From contig NZ_CBYM010000001.1 of the NCBI RefSeq assembly GCF_000577815.1, forward strand, positions 186,001-250,000: a DNA stretch of 64,000 nt, written 5' to 3'. Position 1 is the first letter of the stretch. Each line of letters begins with the position of its first letter. Origin of the DNA: Clostridium saudiense. GTDB lineage: Bacteria; Bacillota; Clostridia; Clostridiales; Clostridiaceae. The translations under genes and the position numbers were made by a program. This document shows, one piece after another, positions 62,333 to 64,000 of the stretch. The notes beneath the pieces are model-generated. The model was not told the DNA's origin. It saw only the letters and a list, made by a program, of their open reading frames with translations, and searched no databases.

Positions 62333-63571
62333 ATGAATTTTGTAAATTTAAAGAATGAAGACAAAGAAATTTGTGAGTTAATGGAAAAAGAATTAAAGAG
62401 GCAAGAAGAAGGGATAGAGCTTATTGCTTCAGAAAACTTTACATCAAAAGCAGTTATGGAGGCAATGGGATCTCATTTAACTAATAAGTATGCTGAAGGA
62501 TATCCTGGAAAACGTTACTATGGGGGCTGTGGAGTAGTTGATCAGGTTGAAGAAATTGCAAGAAATAGGGCTAAAGAACTATTTGGAGCAGAACATGTAA
62601 ATGTTCAGCCACATTCAGGTTCACAAGCAAATATGGCTGTATATTTTACAATTTTAAAGCCGGGGGATACTGTTCTTGGAATGGATTTAAGCCATGGTGG
62701 GCATTTAACTCATGGTTCACCAGTAAACTTCTCAGGAAAATTATTTAACTTTGTATCTTATGGAGTGGATAGTGAAACTGAAAGAATTGATTATAAAAAT
62801 GTTAGAGACTTAGCATTAAAGCATAAACCAAAGCTGATTGTTGCAGGGGCTAGTGCTTATTCAAGAGTTATTGATTTTAAAAAATTAAGAGAAATATGTG
62901 ATGAAGTTAATGCATATTTTATGGTTGACATGGCTCATATTGCTGGATTAGTTGCAGCTGGAGAACATCCTTCACCAGTGCCATATGCTGACTTTGTTAC
63001 TTCTACTACTCATAAAACTTTAAGAGGCCCTAGAGGAGGATTAATTCTTTGTAAAGAAAAATATGCTAAGGATTTAGATAAAAATATATTCCCAGGTATG
63101 CAAGGTGGTCCATTAATGCATGTTATAGCTGCAAAAGCAGTTTGTTTTAAGGAAGCATTAGATCCAAGTTTTAAAACATATATGAAAAATGTAGTGTTAA
63201 ATTGCAAAGTATTAGGTGAAGAGCTAGTTAAGTATGGATTTAAATTAGTATCTAATGGCACAGATAATCATTTAATTCTAGTAGATTTAACTAATAAAAA
63301 TATAACTGGTAAAGATGCGGAAATACTTTTAGATAATATAGGAATAACAGTTAATAAAAATACTGTTCCAAATGAAACAAGAAGCCCATTTGTAACATCA
63401 GGTATAAGAATTGGTACAGCTGCTGTTACAACTAGAGGATTTGATGTAGAAGCAATGAAAGAAATTGCAAGTATTATAAACGAAGCAATTGAAAATAAAG
63501 ATTCTGATTTATCAGAATTAAAAATAAGGGTAAAAACACTTTGTGCTAAATACCCTTTATATACTAAATAG
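62333..63571 (+). CDS. glyA: Serine hydroxymethyltransferase
   Basis: A 412-residue PLP enzyme that interconverts serine and glycine with tetrahydrofolate, the main source of one-carbon units. The Schiff-base Lys is K228 in [14 protein letters not shown]. Also seen: [20 protein letters not shown] near residue 27, YGGCGVVD near 62, and the conserved C-terminal [14 protein letters not shown]. Length is typical. GGGGTG 8 bases upstream supports the start. Ends just before the imperfect inverted repeats at 63643. Confidence 0.97.
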   Translation: MNFVNLKNEDKEICELMEKELKRQEEGIELIASENFTSKAVMEAMGSHLTNKYAEGYPGKRYYGGCGVVDQVEEIARNRAKELFGAEHVNVQPHSGSQANMAVYFTILKPGDTVLGMDLSHGGHLTHGSPVNFSGKLFNFVSYGVDSETERIDYKNVRDLALKHKPKLIVAGASAYSRVIDFKKLREICDEVNAYFMVDMAHIAGLVAAGEHPSPVPYADFVTSTTHKTLRGPRGGLILCKEKYAKDLDKNIFPGMQGGPLMHVIAAKAVCFKEALDPSFKTYMKNVVLNCKVLGEELVKYGFKLVSNGTDNHLILVDLTNKNITGKDAEILLDNIGITVNKNTVPNETRSPFVTSGIRIGTAAVTTRGFDVEAMKEIASIINEAIENKDSDLSELKIRVKTLCAKYPLYTK

Positions 63572-63642
63572 TAAATAAAAAGTTGTATTGAAATACTTTA
63601 TGAATATATAACTATATAATGGTTTAGTTAGTTACAAGTTTA

Positions 63643-63729
63643 AAGTGACAAGTTTCAAGTTGAGGTATAAATTTATATTAAGTTGAATTTGGAAAATTTA
63701 TTAACTTCTTAACTTTTCACTTGTCACTT
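63643..63729. repeat. Inverted repeat with AAGTGACAAGT arms after glyA
   Basis: AAGTGACAAGT (63643-63653) and ACTTGTCACTT (63719-63729) are perfect arms 65 bases apart. The left arm lies in two imperfect direct copies of ACAAGTTT-AAGT (63633-63660). It occupies the gap between glyA and the xth-like gene. Such phrases in clostridia can be dispersed repeats; only this copy is visible here. Confidence 0.45.
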
Positions 63730-63816
63730 GTTATTTGAAGTAGATTATATATAATTGTTAAATAGTATCATTGATATTTTGATACATTTTTTATGGAAAA
63801 AGCATAGGAGGAAGAG

Positions 63817-64000
63817 ATGAAATTAATATCATGGAATGTAAATGGAATTAGAGCATGCGTTCAAAAAGGGTTTTTGGATTTCTTTAATGAAGTAGATGCA
63901 GATATATTTTGTATTCAAGAAAGTAAACTTCAAGAAGGGCAAATAAATTTAGAACTTGAAGGATATCATCAATACTGGAATTACGCAGAAAAAAAAGGAT
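63817..64000 (+). CDS. Exodeoxyribonuclease III, 5' part (cut by the window end)
   Basis: The frame runs off the end of the window after 61 codons. It begins MKLISWNVNGIRACVQKGF and has DADIFCIQESKLQ, the N-terminal active-site pattern of the ExoIII/AP endonuclease family (N7 of WNVNGIR and E34 as metal and catalytic residues). It repairs abasic sites and 3' blocks in DNA. AGGAGGAAGAG directly upstream supports the ATG at 63817. Confidence 0.9.
   Translation, partial: MKLISWNVNGIRACVQKGFLDFFNEVDADIFCIQESKLQEGQINLELEGYHQYWNYAEKKG

Noticed and set aside
1..64000. rRNA, tRNA, CRISPR, IS or prophage features
   Set aside because: I looked for GC-rich RNA genes, TTCGANTC-type T-loops, spaced direct repeats and transposase frames and saw none.

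Overview
The window is strongly AT-rich. Coding density is high, intergenic regions are short, Shine-Dalgarno sites of the AGGAGG type are common, and extended -10 promoters (TGnTATAAT) recur. Gene content and order (secD-secF-[recJ position]-apt-relA-dtd-MBL hydrolase-hemZ-hisS-aspS, reverse rubrerythrin, ytaF, orphan selD with yqeB/yqeC) point to an anaerobic, spore-forming Firmicute of Clostridium sensu stricto. The species cannot be named from the sequence. I see no rRNA, tRNA, CRISPR array, IS element or prophage.

Layout. 1-8.2 kb holds ordinary housekeeping and stress genes: an M19 dipeptidase, a patatin-like lipase broken by one in-frame TAG, truA, a PHP phosphoesterase, a TPR protein, a reverse rubrerythrin with a Cys-rich DUF1540 partner, a pentapeptide-repeat protein and ytaF. 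8.4-15.8 kb has an ABC exporter whose permease carries a very long coiled-coil stalk, then a divergent AraC regulator and GH31 glycosidase. 16-29.3 kb has a SWIM/SNF2 helicase, an M42 peptidase, a DMT-transporter remnant, a PQQ-type propeller lipoprotein, a YcdX-type PHP enzyme, YjeM, GlgA and a HAD phosphatase. 29.6-32.9 kb is a selenium island (yqeC-yqeB-yedF, convergent selD), pointing to selenium-dependent molybdenum hydroxylases.

33-38.8 kb has a MATE exporter and then what looks like a nickel unit: nikMN, cbiQ, cbiO, a DUF3842 gene, a CooT-type nickel-binding protein and a glyoxalase I of the Ni-activated short type. Its leader carries two copies of a ten-base element that match no riboswitch I know. 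39-46.3 kb is mixed: a DUF434 protein, aat, a GGCT-fold protein, a lipoprotein PBP, and an arsR-arsC-MATE group with a clear promoter/operator. 46.3-60.6 kb is the topB gene and the conserved secDF-apt-relA-dtd-hemZ-hisS-aspS block. Within that block the recJ position is held by a shortened RecJ-like protein whose catalytic aspartates and DHH motif are replaced. 60.8-64 kb has a small Lys-rich protein, a split ThrE-type exporter, glyA and the start of an exodeoxyribonuclease III gene cut by the window edge.

The most unusual items are the RecJ-like pseudoenzyme and its structured leader, the nickel operon leader, the EF-hand loop in YtaF, the nonsense mutation in the patatin gene, and small basic peptide genes (34632-34715, 60788-60931, possibly 25890-25979).
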